Both the position numbers and the translations under genes were made by a program. Below the pieces are notes generated by a model. The model was not told the DNA's origin. It made no database searches and saw nothing but the letters and a program-made list of their open reading frames with translations. A DNA stretch of 64,000 nucleotides from Planktothrix agardhii NIES-204 (GTDB taxonomy: Bacteria; Cyanobacteriota; Cyanobacteriia; Cyanobacteriales; Microcoleaceae), in NCBI GenBank assembly GCA_003609755.1, contig AP017991.1, positions 2,187,501 through 2,251,500 of the forward strand, read 5' to 3'. This document shows, piece by piece, positions 17,576-26,520 of the stretch (its first letter is position 1; each line of letters starts with the position of its first letter).

Positions 17576-17624
17576 ACACAATTAACTAATGTAGCATAGC
17601 AAACAAAAACTTGTCAAGACTATT

Positions 17625-17990
17625 TCAAAAGATTTTCAAGGTTTTTGTCGCTTGTACTAATTCCGCCACCACTTCCACTGGCCAAGAACCTTCCGCCCGC
17701 CGTCCAGTATTCAAAATCAACAGCACCGTATAAGCATTAGCATAGCCTTCTACCTGCATCCACAACCGCTCGCTTTCGGCTTCACAGGCTATTTTTTCTT
17801 CATCCATCAACTCAAGGCTCATTCGGCTCATGGTATCGGCTAGTTCACACAACAACCGACAAAAATCATCAAACTCCGCCTGGGTCAATTCCATCGCCCA
17901 GGTATCGCCCCCGACTAACCCATGAAATTCCGTGGCTTGGGGGTTCCAACCTAAACGCCATCCGGTTCCGGTTTTTAGAATTTTCTCCAT
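17625..17990 (-). CDS. DUF1818 family protein
   Basis: This 121-residue protein belongs to a family restricted to cyanobacteria and plastid-bearing lineages, with no assigned function. Typical features are the GTGWRLGWNP start, the LVGGDTWAMELTQAEF segment and the GRRAEGSWP motif near the C-terminus. It is small, soluble and acidic. It follows the membrane protein gene by 10 bp and that one follows rpoZ, so the three probably form an operon read towards the tRNA gene. Confidence 0.85.
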   Translation of the reverse strand: MEKILKTGTGWRLGWNPQATEFHGLVGGDTWAMELTQAEFDDFCRLLCELADTMSRMSLELMDEEKIACEAESERLWMQVEGYANAYTVLLILNTGRRAEGSWPVEVVAELVQATKTLKIF

Positions 17991-18000
17991 ATTCCCCGGG

Positions 18001-18642
18001 TTATTTTAACCGTTGAGCATCTCCCGACTCCGGTAGGAGAATTAAGGAGGGGGTTGGCGGTTTAGCGGTGGGTGAAGCAGGGCTCGGTTTTGGAATTGTT
18101 CCATTGTCACTATTGACAGAATTGGGATTAAATAAACTCGCCAGTGTATTAACTAACGCATCCCGTTCAACTCTATTTAACTGTTGAATGGCTTTTTGAT
18201 CCCCGACTAAAGGATTTTCTTTTAATACTTCCTGACCCGGATAACTTAACACTAACATCGGTTCATTCACCCCGAGATAATCGGCTAAGGTGAGTTTCCA
18301 ATCAAAACGATATTGAGTGGGTCGAGCTTTCACATAAATGTGATAACGAATTAACCGACCAATCAAGGTATTATCTTCGGCGACTTTTCCCGTTTCCTGG
18401 GAAAGATATTGATTTTCCTGGGGCAAATTTGGTAATTGTTCATAGACTTTCTTCCACACCTCTGAAACCCTGACTCGTCCCGATGGGGAGGATATTTCTG
18501 GCGGCGGAGTTTGGGCGAGTCCTTGAATTTCCAGGCCATCCATAAACCCACCCAAAACAATGAATAGGGTAATTATAACGGCGATTAATAGAAAACTTAA
18601 ACTAACTGGTTTTTTGGGTTTTCGAGATTTCAACATAAACAT
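18001..18642 (-). CDS. Conserved hypothetical single-pass membrane protein
   Basis: I do not recognise a named domain. The protein has a basic N-terminus (LKSRKPKKP), one hydrophobic segment of about 22 residues (SLSFLLIAVIITLFIVLGG), then a soluble region of ~160 residues that probably lies outside the cytoplasmic membrane, and a Pro/Ser-rich tail. The frame opens at 18702 only 18 bp after rpoZ; the internal Met at 18642 or 18636 gives a more credible membrane-anchor N-terminus. The conserved-looking motif is YHIYVKARPTQYRFDWKLTLADYLG. It lies between rpoZ and the DUF1818 gene in a tight same-strand run. Confidence 0.7.
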   Translation of the reverse strand: MFMLKSRKPKKPVSLSFLLIAVIITLFIVLGGFMDGLEIQGLAQTPPPEISSPSGRVRVSEVWKKVYEQLPNLPQENQYLSQETGKVAEDNTLIGRLIRYHIYVKARPTQYRFDWKLTLADYLGVNEPMLVLSYPGQEVLKENPLVGDQKAIQQLNRVERDALVNTLASLFNPNSVNSDNGTIPKPSPASPTAKPPTPSLILLPESGDAQRLK

Positions 18643-18719
18643 AAGATTAAGATATTTTGGAGTCTTTATCACCTCAATAAATACGGTGTTAAAGACACCC
18701 AATACCGCAATTGATCAAT

Positions 18720-18953
18720 CTAACGATCCGCGATAATTTGCGGTTGATTTAGTTCATCGGACATTTCAATAATTGCGCGTAAAACAGGTTTGGTAGGGTT
18801 CTCATCCCCATTATCAAAGTCTTCATAACGACACCGTTTAGCCCGATTTGCGACTTGTACTGTAATCCGATAGCGATTGGTCGCAGAACTGACGAGATCG
18901 GCAGCCCGGCGAGTAATTTCTGTTGAGTCTATTGGATGGGGACGCTTTTGCAT
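18720..18953 (-). CDS. rpoZ: RNA polymerase omega subunit
   Basis: Omega stabilises the beta-prime subunit and helps assemble RNA polymerase; in cyanobacteria it also aids association of the primary sigma factor. The 77-residue length is normal for the cyanobacterial form. Diagnostic stretches are [20 protein letters not shown] and [14 protein letters not shown], followed by [14 protein letters not shown]. It lies 40 bp after the LysM peptidase and 18-80 bp before the membrane protein gene. Confidence 0.93.
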   Translation of the reverse strand: MQKRPHPIDSTEITRRAADLVSSATNRYRITVQVANRAKRCRYEDFDNGDENPTKPVLRAIIEMSDELNQPQIIADR

Positions 18954-18993
18954 GAAGTTTATAATTTCCTAACCCTAGAGTTGTGTTTATATC

Positions 18994-19884
18994 TTAACGT
19001 TTAACTTGAATATAAGGATTAGGATCTTCTGCAATCCATCCTAAATCGGAGTTATAACGAATTTCAAAATGGAGATGGGGTTGATCGGTATCCGGTTGTC
19101 CCGTCGTCCCGACTGTTCCCAATACATCCCCTAACTTTACCGATTGACCCAGTTTTACCCCAATATTGTCTAAATGGGCATAACGGGTTTGTTTCCCTGA
19201 CCCATGATTAACTACAACTAATTTTCCATACCCCTCCCGTTCTCCCGCAAAGGCTATTTTTCCCATCCCAACGGATAAAACTGGGGTTCCCACCGTCGCC
19301 GTCAAGTCTAAACCACTATGAAATATTACCCGACCCGAAACGGGATTGAGTTGCCAACCATAACCCATTTGTATTGTTGTCCGTTGCGGTAAGGGATAAC
19401 CGGGTAACACCAATATCGCCACAGTTGGTGGCCCTTTGGGTGACCAATTCACACCGGGTAAAAATAACGCTGTTGGTTGAGTTTGACAACCATTCATTTC
19501 AAAAACCACGTCAGGACGGGCATTATAAGCTCTGGCTACTTCCTGCCAACTCCGACCAGGGGGAATATCTACCCTAATCCCATTATGGGGCGGAATCAAA
19601 ATCTCCTGTCCAATGGGAATTTGCCCCCGTTGTAAAATTGGATTGATCCCCAGTAGGGTTGCCGGAATTAGGTTATATTGGCGGGCAATACTTTCGAGGG
19701 TGTCTCCAGGGGCAATCCGATGAGGTTTTAAACGGGATAATACCGGGGTTGGGCAAACATCTTGAGCTTCTGAGTTAAAGGGTTCATTTGCCTCTACAGA
19801 CCTTATCCATGGCCTAATACTAACTAATATTCCGATTAGAGCCATCAACCGCAATAATAATATTTCTAAACGTTGAAACCGCAT
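18994..19884 (-). CDS. LysM-containing M23 peptidase (murein hydrolase activator type)
   Basis: An exported peptidoglycan enzyme or activator of 296 residues. A hydrophobic N-terminus (residues 8-25) is followed by two LysM motifs (HRIAPGDTLESIARQYN and VDIPPGRSWQEVARAYN) that bind glycan, then an M23 domain with the metal ligands HSGLDL and HLHFEI and the GTVGTTG turn. Both zinc motifs are intact, so endopeptidase activity is plausible. ATG at 19884 is preferred over the TTG at 19893. A strongly structured element lies directly upstream (19910-20130) and may be in its leader. Confidence 0.88.
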   Translation of the reverse strand: MRFQRLEILLLRLMALIGILVSIRPWIRSVEANEPFNSEAQDVCPTPVLSRLKPHRIAPGDTLESIARQYNLIPATLLGINPILQRGQIPIGQEILIPPHNGIRVDIPPGRSWQEVARAYNARPDVVFEMNGCQTQPTALFLPGVNWSPKGPPTVAILVLPGYPLPQRTTIQMGYGWQLNPVSGRVIFHSGLDLTATVGTPVLSVGMGKIAFAGEREGYGKLVVVNHGSGKQTRYAHLDNIGVKLGQSVKLGDVLGTVGTTGQPDTDQPHLHFEIRYNSDLGWIAEDPNPYIQVKR

Positions 19885-19909
19885 AATCAACAATTAATCA
19901 AATTTAACT

Positions 19910-20130
19910 GTGAACTACCCACACTGACTTGGAGTACCAAGTACAGTGTCGGCTTCTGTACTCACAGGGGAATGCCTCAAGACGGACTTGCATCCCCCTT
20001 TTGGTCTTACCTCCCCTCCTACAGCGCCAAACGAAAGATTTGGTCAACTCCGTACCTACGTTGACCCGCCTTTCATCCCACCGCTCACCTGGGTTATTGT
20101 AGAGCGGGGGACTTCCCGGCGGTGTTAGTT
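19910..20130 (-). ncRNA. Structured element resembling an IS200/IS605 right end (omega-RNA-like), no tnpB present
   Basis: Read on the minus strand the ~220 bp is GC-richer than its surroundings and full of short hairpins. The end is a strong hairpin at 19921-19949 (arms ACACTGACTTGG and CCAAGTACAGTGT, AGTA loop) followed by GGTAGTTCAC, preceded by a segment with GCATTCCCCTGTGAGTAC. This layout resembles the right end and reRNA of cyanobacterial TnpB transposons. No tnpB or tnpA frame is adjacent, so it would be a solo remnant. An alternative is a structured leader of the LysM peptidase gene. I am recalling the resemblance, not aligning it. Confidence 0.4.
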
Positions 20131-20207
20131 AAAAAAACCGATTCCCCTGTCAGTTACCTTAATCGGTAATTTGCAGTTATCATTGAAGGGTGAAGTCTTG
20201 ATTTGAT

Positions 20208-20316
20208 AGGACTTACGCACGAGGCCCGATAAACCGGGTTTTTTAGAAAATATGTAGGTCACAACGAAGTATTTTCGTAAAAAAACCCGGTTTCTTTGGT
20301 TGGGTGCGTAAGTCCT
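20208..20316. repeat. 109-bp inverted-repeat element (AGGACTTACGCAC ends)
   Basis: The unit begins AGGACTTACGCAC and ends GTGCGTAAGTCCT, a perfect 13-bp terminal inverted repeat. Inside, AAACCGGGTTTTTT and AAAAAACCCGGTTT are a second inverted pair, so the whole can fold into a long hairpin. It is non-coding and MITE-like. It is followed by heptamer-type tandem repeats (TGATAACTGAT..., ~20330-20370) that reach almost to the htrA start. Confidence 0.8.
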
Positions 20317-20390
20317 GTTTGATTTCTTCAACTGATTATTGATAACTGATAACTGATTACTGATTACTGATTTCCACCACGGCAACAAAG

Positions 20391-21611
20391 ATGGATTTAT
20401 CTTTCAAACAGTTTACGATATACCTAGCCTTAGTCTCTTTAGGTGGCGGTGGTGGATGGCTGGCAAGTCGCTATGTCCAAACCAATAACCCAGACCGGTT
20501 ATCGGCGACGGTAGCCATCGTTAAACATATCCCTGCGGTTTCCCCCCCTAGGGTGACAGAAGACCCGGTGGTTGACCGTAGTAGTTCTAATTTTATTGCC
20601 GATGCCGCCGAAATTGTTGGCCCGACTGTGGTGAGAATTGATGCGACCCGCAAATCGGCACAAGATGTACCCGATGCCTTTAAAAATCCCCTATTTAAAC
20701 GCTTTTTTGGCAATCAAATCCCCACAAATGAAGACCGAGTTCGTAGGGGAACAGGTTCAGGATTTATTCTACATTCCGACGGTCGGATCATTACTAATGC
20801 CCATGTTGTGGATGGGGCGGATACGGTGCAAGTCACCCTTAAAGATGGTCGGGTATTGGAAGGGAAAGTAAAAGGAGTTGACCCAATAACCGATGTGGCG
20901 GCGGTGAAAATTGACGGCAAAGAGTTACCGACGGCCCCAATTGGTTTCTCCGATCATTTGGTTCCGGGTCAGTGGGCGATCGCCATTGGCAATCCCCTAG
21001 GATTAGATAATACCGTAACTATTGGGATTATTAGCGCCACAGATCGTTCCAGTACCCAAGTCGGAATTCCAGATAAACGAGTCCGCTTTATTCAAACCGA
21101 CGCGGCGATTAATCCGGGTAACTCTGGCGGGCCATTATTAAACGATCAAGGTCATGTGATTGGGATTAATACGGCAATTCGGGCTAATGCCCAGGGTCTA
21201 GGATTTGCCATTCCCATTGAAACCGCGATCCGCATCGCTAGTCAACTTTTTGCCAAGGGAAAAGCCGATCATCCCTATCTGGGTGTACAGATGGTGGAAC
21301 TCAGTCCGGTGGTAAAGGCCGAAATGAATCAGCAACTGTCAGTTAAATTAACCCAGGACACCGGGGTGATTGTGGTGCGGGTGGTGGAGGATTCCCCCGC
21401 CGCCCAAATGGGAATTCTCAAAGGGGATATCCTCACGGCTATTGACGGTGTTGCGGTGAATACTCCGGCCCAAGTCCAAGAACAAATTGAAACTAAGACG
21501 GTTGGGGAAGAACTTCCCGTCGAAATTAACCGCCAGGGCCAACAACAAACCCTGATGATTAAAACCGCCGTGTTCCCAGAATCCGCCTTAGCTGGAGAAT
21601 TCAATAATTAA
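20391..21611 (+). CDS. HtrA/Deg-type serine protease with PDZ domain
   Basis: A periplasmic or thylakoid-lumen quality-control protease of 406 residues (family S1C; cyanobacterial HtrA, HhoA or HhoB type). It has an N-terminal hydrophobic signal/anchor (residues 6-24), then a trypsin-like domain with the triad in TNAHVV (His), DPITDVAAVK (Asp) and NPGNSGGPLL (Ser), then one PDZ domain (about 295-395: GVIVVRVVEDSPAAQMGI, GDILTAIDG). The length matches cyanobacterial Deg proteases with a single PDZ. The start follows a tandem-repeat stretch. Its stop codon overlaps that of the convergent DUF760 gene (21608-21611). I cannot assign which of the three paralogues it is. Confidence 0.92.
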   Translation: MDLSFKQFTIYLALVSLGGGGGWLASRYVQTNNPDRLSATVAIVKHIPAVSPPRVTEDPVVDRSSSNFIADAAEIVGPTVVRIDATRKSAQDVPDAFKNPLFKRFFGNQIPTNEDRVRRGTGSGFILHSDGRIITNAHVVDGADTVQVTLKDGRVLEGKVKGVDPITDVAAVKIDGKELPTAPIGFSDHLVPGQWAIAIGNPLGLDNTVTIGIISATDRSSTQVGIPDKRVRFIQTDAAINPGNSGGPLLNDQGHVIGINTAIRANAQGLGFAIPIETAIRIASQLFAKGKADHPYLGVQMVELSPVVKAEMNQQLSVKLTQDTGVIVVRVVEDSPAAQMGILKGDILTAIDGVAVNTPAQVQEQIETKTVGEELPVEINRQGQQQTLMIKTAVFPESALAGEFNN

Positions 21612-21949
21612 TCCGGTGTTTTGGGATCAATTGAAGTGGTGCGAGATAGGTTTTCTTCCAGGTGCATCCGTTGTTCCATTTGGCGTAAAAAGTACCCAGT
21701 CATCATTGCCGATGCTAACAGACCCGCTAAGTTTTCGCGGTTGGTTGTAATCTGCACATCAAAGTGATCGGAGGGGAGTACCCCGACTAATCCTTGGACG
21801 TTTTTACTAATGATTTCTTTAATTTCCAAACTCGCAGACTGAGCAACTGTCGCCAGAATATCGGGATGTTGACTTTGCAGGTAGGTCAACAAGGGATTTT
21901 CGGCGGTTTCTTGAACATCAGATTTAAGGAAGTCAGAGTTAAAAACCAT
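21608..21949 (-). CDS. DUF760 family protein
   Basis: A small soluble protein of 113 residues of a family shared by cyanobacteria and plants, with no established function. Typical segments are NPLLTYLQSQHPDILATVAQ and the LPSDHFDVQITTNRENLAGLLASAMMTGYFLR region. It is convergent with the HtrA gene, sharing four bases at the stop codons, and lies about 50 bp beyond scpB on the same strand, so scpB and DUF760 may be cotranscribed. Confidence 0.85.
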   Translation of the reverse strand: MVFNSDFLKSDVQETAENPLLTYLQSQHPDILATVAQSASLEIKEIISKNVQGLVGVLPSDHFDVQITTNRENLAGLLASAMMTGYFLRQMEQRMHLEENLSRTTSIDPKTPD

Positions 21950-21998
21950 GATCTGCGTCTCTATATCATGCTTATGCTATCTATAGTTTATCTTATTT

Positions 21999-22544
21999 TT
22001 ACACTTCGCCCGTAGGCTTGGCATCGAGAACCGGTAAAGGGGCATCCAGGGGTAAATCGTCGCTAAAATTTAATGAAAGTTGTTGGGGAAGCTGATCAAC
22101 TTGGAAATACTGATGGAATTTTTTGGTCACTTGTAACCAATGGGAGCGGGAGTTAGCTTGTTTGCGTTTCTGAACAAATCCCAGTTCTACGAGCTCGGTG
22201 ACCTGTTGATAGGCTCCTGACCCTCTTAATTCTACTAAATCGGTTTGGGTAATGCCACCCTTGAGGGCGATCGCTGCTAAGGTTCTTAATGCCCCAACTC
22301 CTAACTCCGGTGCTACTAAGCTTTGCATTAATGACCGATAGGCTTCTCGAAGTTGTAAGCTATATCCAGAATCGGTTTCTACGACTTCTAAGGCACTATC
22401 CCGATGGGCATAGTCGGACATCAGTTGAATGAGTGCTTCTTCTACTTCGGTGCGATCGCACCCGGCTAATTCTGCGAGTCCAGCAATGGAAAGCGACTGA
22501 CCTTTTAAATACAAAATTGCTTCAATTTTCGCCAATAAACTCAT
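21999..22544 (-). CDS. scpB: Segregation and condensation protein B
   Basis: ScpB is a winged-helix partner of the SMC-ScpA condensin complex, needed for chromosome compaction and segregation. Diagnostic segments are LLAKIEAILYLKGQSLSI at the N-terminus, DSGYSLQLR, then the second winged helix LGVGALRTLAAIALKGGITQTDLVELRG. The frame opens at 22619, but family proteins begin with the MSLLAKIEAILY segment, so I take ATG 22544 (181 residues). The C-terminal ~25 residues are variable. scpA is not in the window. Confidence 0.9.
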   Translation of the reverse strand: MSLLAKIEAILYLKGQSLSIAGLAELAGCDRTEVEEALIQLMSDYAHRDSALEVVETDSGYSLQLREAYRSLMQSLVAPELGVGALRTLAAIALKGGITQTDLVELRGSGAYQQVTELVELGFVQKRKQANSRSHWLQVTKKFHQYFQVDQLPQQLSLNFSDDLPLDAPLPVLDAKPTGEV

Positions 22545-22879
22545 TTTTAACAACAGATAAAAGATCACGGTTTGGGGTTGGTAACTGTTGACTGTACACA
22601 CTTGTCTGTCAAGCGTCAACTTTTGGCCGGGGATTGGTGTTATAATCTGGATCTGTACTCACAGTTAACAGAATTTTTGTATATTTTTTTAGCAAATATT
22701 ATTCAATCCCCTTTCTGTCTAACACAATATTTTTTCAACTCTCTGAAGAAAGGTTTTACCCGGAGACGGAAACTTAATTAAACTTAACAAAAATAGCGTC
22801 GAACTGTAAGTTAGATAACAAAGTTAGGGAAATCCATCATCCATAATTGAGTTTATATAATTATTTGGGATCAATCAAC
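22545..22879. other. Intergenic region between divergent genes, nothing recognised
   Basis: These 335 bases separate scpB from the small cysteine protein gene. They are AT-rich and must hold two divergent promoters, but I see no clear consensus site, hairpin, RNA gene or repeat. Confidence 0.5.
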
Positions 22880-23095
22880 ATGAACAGGGAAAATGCCGTT
22901 CCCTCAAATTGCCGTAATTGCCTCCACTACAAACCAGAAGGCAGACGGGGAGGAACTTGTCAGATGTTCCACGCTCCTGTCCAAAGTCATTGGAAATCCT
23001 GTTCCTTAGCCGCCTTACCCTTTATTTACTTATTAGATCGGTCAGAAACCGAATTTTATGGCATACCCGATGAAAAAGAGCAGAAAGTTTCATAA
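22880..23095 (+). CDS. Small conserved cysteine-rich protein
   Basis: The 71-residue protein has the pattern CRNCLHY ... GTCQMFHAPV ... WKSCSLA, four cysteines spaced as in small metal- or cluster-binding proteins. I believe it is conserved in cyanobacteria but do not know a function. I start at ATG 22880 rather than 22847, because the cysteine module begins just after it. It has no signal peptide. The following 180 bp up to the peptidase gene show no feature. Confidence 0.65.
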   Translation: MNRENAVPSNCRNCLHYKPEGRRGGTCQMFHAPVQSHWKSCSLAALPFIYLLDRSETEFYGIPDEKEQKVS

Positions 23096-23276
23096 ACCAA
23101 CTCTCCAATCAATTTTATGATGAATTAGGACAAAAACCATGACTGATATCGCAAAAAAATCTATAAACGAAAACAAAAATTGTTGCCGATTTAAAGGATT
23201 AAATTTTGACTAAATTTCCACAAACTTGTTTGGAAAATTTATGTTAAAATAGAATTTCAGATTTTTTTTAAGATCA

Positions 23277-24122
23277 ATGACAATAAGTTTAAAATCTCAA
23301 TTAACTCAGCATTTACAACAAATCATTAGAGAACGTGACCCCTATCTGGCTTCAGAGGGTCATTTTTATGTGCGTGAATATATTCGTCAGCAACTCCAAC
23401 AATGGGGGACTGTGATCACCGATGAGTTTGAGCAAAGAGGAAAAAAACATCAAAATCTGATCCTAAATTTACCTGGTATTTCCAAATCAAAAAATTCTAT
23501 TATTGTAATTGGTGCCCATTATGATGCTGTACCAGGATGTCCTGGGGCCGATGATAATGGTACAGGAGTTGCGGCTTTATTGGAATTAGCAAAGGCGATC
23601 GCAGAACACCCCCTAAAATATCCGGTTCAATGTGTAGCCTTTGATTTAGAGGAATTTGGTTTTCTGGGAAGTCAACATTATGCTGAATCTTTAAAACAGC
23701 AAAACCAGTCTATTCGTCTGATGCTCTCCCTAGAAATGTTAGGCTATTGCAATCCTAATCCTAATTCCCAAAAATATCCCCCCGGATTAAAATATTTTTA
23801 TCCGAATTGTGGGGATTATATTGCTTTAATTGGGAACTTAAAAACTATTCCCGATTTAATTAGAATTAGTCGCGGTATTCGCCAAACTAAAACCCCTTGT
23901 CAATGGCTACCAGTTCCCAACCGAGGTATAATGGTTCCTGATACCAGACGCAGTGATCAGGTTCCTTTTTGGGATTTAGGATATGCAGCAATTATGGTGA
24001 CAGATACGGCAAATTTAAGGAATCCTCACTATCATCAACCGACAGATACTTTAGAAACCCTAGATTTAGATTTTCTTGCCGGAGTTTGTCAAGGTTTATT
24101 AGCAGGTTTACGAAGGCTGTAA
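23277..24122 (+). CDS. M28-family zinc peptidase, paralogue without export signal
   Basis: A 281-residue M28 peptidase. Ligand motifs are HYD (81-83), ADDNGTG (Asp92/93), the EE pair (125-126), LEML (Glu in place of Asp of the first paralogue) and HYHQPTDT near the C-terminus. It lacks the N-terminal lipobox-type signal of the gene at 2218-3294, so it should be cytoplasmic. The two share several segments (GAHYD, PGADDN, HYHQP.DT, VTDTANLR) and are clearly paralogous. It is flanked by short intergenic regions and appears monocistronic. Confidence 0.87.
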   Translation: MTISLKSQLTQHLQQIIRERDPYLASEGHFYVREYIRQQLQQWGTVITDEFEQRGKKHQNLILNLPGISKSKNSIIVIGAHYDAVPGCPGADDNGTGVAALLELAKAIAEHPLKYPVQCVAFDLEEFGFLGSQHYAESLKQQNQSIRLMLSLEMLGYCNPNPNSQKYPPGLKYFYPNCGDYIALIGNLKTIPDLIRISRGIRQTKTPCQWLPVPNRGIMVPDTRRSDQVPFWDLGYAAIMVTDTANLRNPHYHQPTDTLETLDLDFLAGVCQGLLAGLRRL

Positions 24123-24253
24123 TACCGGGGGATTTACAGTAAGATGACCCAAATGTAGAGATTTGATTGTGTTACCAAACTTCATTCCCCACAGCAATTC
24201 CACTATCAATCATGCGATAAATGTTAGCAAATACACTGGATATCTTTGACTAA

Positions 24254-24397
24254 CAAAGTGGTTGGATTGTTTGGAATCTGTTTCTGGCATTTATTCCTTG
24301 GGCTTTGAGTTTTTGGTTATTTCGCAGAAAAGTGATGACTCGAAATTGGGGTTGGTGGATGATCTATATTAAGTATCAAATCGACAAATATATTTAG
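24254..24397 (+). pseudogene. DUF1361 membrane protein remnant
   Basis: Forty-seven codons read GWIVWNLFLAFIPWALSFWL and then FRRKVMTRNWGWWMIY, resembling the N-terminal membrane segment of DUF1361 proteins (about 220 residues). A TAA precedes it immediately and the frame ends at TAG 24395, inside the 3' end of the convergent LRR gene. Only this fragment remains. The 130 bp before it show nothing. Confidence 0.5.
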
Positions 24398-25034
24398 GAT
24401 TAATCGGACATTCAGTTGATGTTAGAGGATTATTTTGAACAAACAAAAAACGAATTTTATTCAAGGATTTTAATGGTGTAATATCAACCACTTGATTATT
24501 ATTGAGATTGATTTCACTGACAACCTTTAAATTTTGAAGTGGGGAAACATCAGAAATTTGATTGTAGCTGAGATTAATTCGGATTAATTTAGTTAAGGAT
24601 TTTAAGGGACTAATATCCGTAATTTTATTATAACTTAAATCCAATTCTTCTAAATTAGTCAAACTTTGTAAGGGAGTCAGGTCAGAAATATGATTATTTC
24701 TTAATTTCAAGACAGTGATCTGGGTTAATCCTTGTAAGGGACTTAAATCCGAAAGGAGAAAGGTACTTAAATCTAGCATTTTTTGTTCCGCCATCATTTG
24801 ATTGGCGCGATCGCAATTTGAAGTTCCCACTTTCTGCAATAAAACATCAAGGGTTCTTTTTGCCTCTGGTGACAATTGCTGACGATTCAAACACCAATCT
24901 TGAAAGGTTTTAAAGGTCTGGGAATTCGCCTCTGATTGGGCTAAACTTGCCTGGGGTAAACCCAAAACCATTAACATTAATAAAAATTTCCCGACTTTCT
25001 GTGGAATTGTCCTTTTTGTCAAGGGTTTGTTCAT
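24369..25034 (-). CDS. Secreted leucine-rich-repeat protein (internalin-type repeats)
   Basis: After a signal peptide (MNKPLTKRTIPQKVGKF, then LLMLMVLGLPQASLAQ) the protein has a short helical domain with two cysteines and then about five 22-residue LRRs of the pattern LTxITxLxLxxNxISDLTPLxxL. Such repeats form a curved protein-binding surface; here it would be periplasmic or extracellular. I start at ATG 25034, because the signal peptide begins there; the longer frame from 25112 overlaps the divergent lysozyme gene. The C-terminal cap has two cysteines (STECPINPKYICRFD). The ligand is unknown. Confidence 0.82.
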   Translation of the reverse strand: MNKPLTKRTIPQKVGKFLLMLMVLGLPQASLAQSEANSQTFKTFQDWCLNRQQLSPEAKRTLDVLLQKVGTSNCDRANQMMAEQKMLDLSTFLLSDLSPLQGLTQITVLKLRNNHISDLTPLQSLTNLEELDLSYNKITDISPLKSLTKLIRINLSYNQISDVSPLQNLKVVSEINLNNNQVVDITPLKSLNKIRFLFVQNNPLTSTECPINPKYICRFDT

Positions 25035-25137
25035 CCTGATAAATCCTCGGTGAATAATTGTGGTAGAATAGTACAAGTTGCTTTTTAATTCTAGTATTGA
25101 CGACACGATCACTCTTTGTTCCTCAACTTCTAAACTA

Positions 25138-26520
25138 ATGAGTATTCGGGGTATTGACGTTTCAGATTACCAGCCTACAGTAGATTGGCAAGCCGTTGCC
25201 CGTTCTGGGATTTCCTTTGCCATCATTAAATCAACAGAAGGAGAAACCTTTGTTTGTAAAGTTTTCCCCAGCTATTGGGAACAAACAAAAGCCAATGGTT
25301 TGATCCGGGGTGCTTATCATTTTTTTAAGCCTGATAGTGATCCGATTAAACAAGCCTATCATTTTCTGAAAATTGTTAAACTCCAAGCTGGAGATCTGCC
25401 TCCGGTCTTGGATATTGAAACCATGGGAACCGTAGATGCCAAAACCCTCTGTGATCGAGCCGCACAGTGGATTGATGTGATTGAAAAGGAAACGGGTTTT
25501 CGTCCGATTATTTATACTTATCCTGGGTTTTGGCAAAAACTTAATACTACTCGTTTTTCCGATTATCCTCTGTGGATTGCCCATTATACCACGGCCGAAC
25601 AACCAATTATTCCTGGCGGTTGGAAAACCTGGGTATTTTGGCAATTTACAGATAAGGGTCAAGTTGAGGGAATTAGTGGGGGTGTGGATGTTAATTTATT
25701 TGAAAGTATTCGCAGAGGGGATAAGGGAACAAAAGTTGAAAAGATTCAAAACCTGCTAAAAAATCAAGGTCATGATCCAGGAATTATTGATGGGAGTTTT
25801 GGCAATGGTACGGAAACTGCTTTAATCAAATTTCAACAAAAAAAACAGTTACAAGCGGATGGAGTCGCGGGGTTAAAAACCTGGACGGCGTTGATGGGGC
25901 CCTCAGATTCTTTTGTTCTACCTGTGGGAAGTGTCGAACCTACGCCTGTACCTACGCCTGTACCTACACCTGTACCTACACCTGTACCCACACCTGTACC
26001 TACACCTGTACCCACACCTGTACCTACGCCTGTACCTACGCCTGTACCTACACCTGTACCTACGCCTGTACCCACACCCGAACCCGCGCCTATTCCCAGT
26101 ATTGAACTGATTGATATTTGTAAAGTTTATAAAGGAACTCCCAATCAGGATCAAGTGCTAACATGGTTCGAGCCACAAATTCCCCAGACTATATTATTAG
26201 AATTTTCTAAACTCTGGAGAAACCAAACAAAGGTTCCAACTGTTTCTGTAAAGTTCATTAATGTTTGCAAATATTATCGAGGTTTGCCTAATCAAGATCA
26301 AGCCTTGCGTTGGTTACAAGAGAAAATTTCACCTACCCTCTTAAGTGAATTAGCTCAAAAATGGAATCAACAAACCCTACCACCACCCAGTATTAAATTA
26401 GAGGATATCTGTAAATACTATAAGGGTTTACCCGGCCAGGTAAAGGCATTAGAATGGTTACAAAGTCAAATTCCTCCGGCTACCTTAGATGAATTTGTCA
26501 GACAGTGGAGAAAACCCTAA
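25138..26520 (+). CDS. GH25 lysozyme-like protein with PG-binding domain, PTPV repeat and three C-terminal repeats
   Basis: The protein has four parts. Residues 1-190 are a GH25 muramidase ([30 protein letters not shown] with the catalytic DIE, and WQFTDKG). Residues ~195-265 are a peptidoglycan-binding type 1 domain ([22 protein letters not shown]). A PTPV linker (12-bp unit repeated about 12 times) follows. Three repeats of ~43 residues end the protein, each with an (I/V)CK.Y(K/R)G.P.Q...L.W(L/F) pattern and a terminal W. I do not recognise the last module. No signal peptide is visible from ATG 25138, which is odd for a wall hydrolase; a longer frame starts at 25078. The role is probably cell-wall cleavage. 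Confidence 0.85.
   Translation: MSIRGIDVSDYQPTVDWQAVARSGISFAIIKSTEGETFVCKVFPSYWEQTKANGLIRGAYHFFKPDSDPIKQAYHFLKIVKLQAGDLPPVLDIETMGTVDAKTLCDRAAQWIDVIEKETGFRPIIYTYPGFWQKLNTTRFSDYPLWIAHYTTAEQPIIPGGWKTWVFWQFTDKGQVEGISGGVDVNLFESIRRGDKGTKVEKIQNLLKNQGHDPGIIDGSFGNGTETALIKFQQKKQLQADGVAGLKTWTALMGPSDSFVLPVGSVEPTPVPTPVPTPVPTPVPTPVPTPVPTPVPTPVPTPVPTPVPTPVPTPEPAPIPSIELIDICKVYKGTPNQDQVLTWFEPQIPQTILLEFSKLWRNQTKVPTVSVKFINVCKYYRGLPNQDQALRWLQEKISPTLLSELAQKWNQQTLPPPSIKLEDICKYYKGLPGQVKALEWLQSQIPPATLDEFVRQWRKP
25939..26089 (+). repeat. 12-bp coding minisatellite (Pro-Thr-Pro-Val linker)
   Basis: About twelve copies of CCTACGCCTGTA, with synonymous changes at third positions (ACG/ACA/ACC), lie head to tail and encode the PTPV linker of the lysozyme. 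The unit length keeps the frame whatever the copy number, so length variation between strains is expected. Confidence 0.9.

Noticed and set aside
25918-26154. Open frames on both strands across the PTPV minisatellite
   Set aside because: They are by-products of the 12-bp repeat, which leaves all frames open; the codon usage and domain context support only the plus-strand lysozyme frame.
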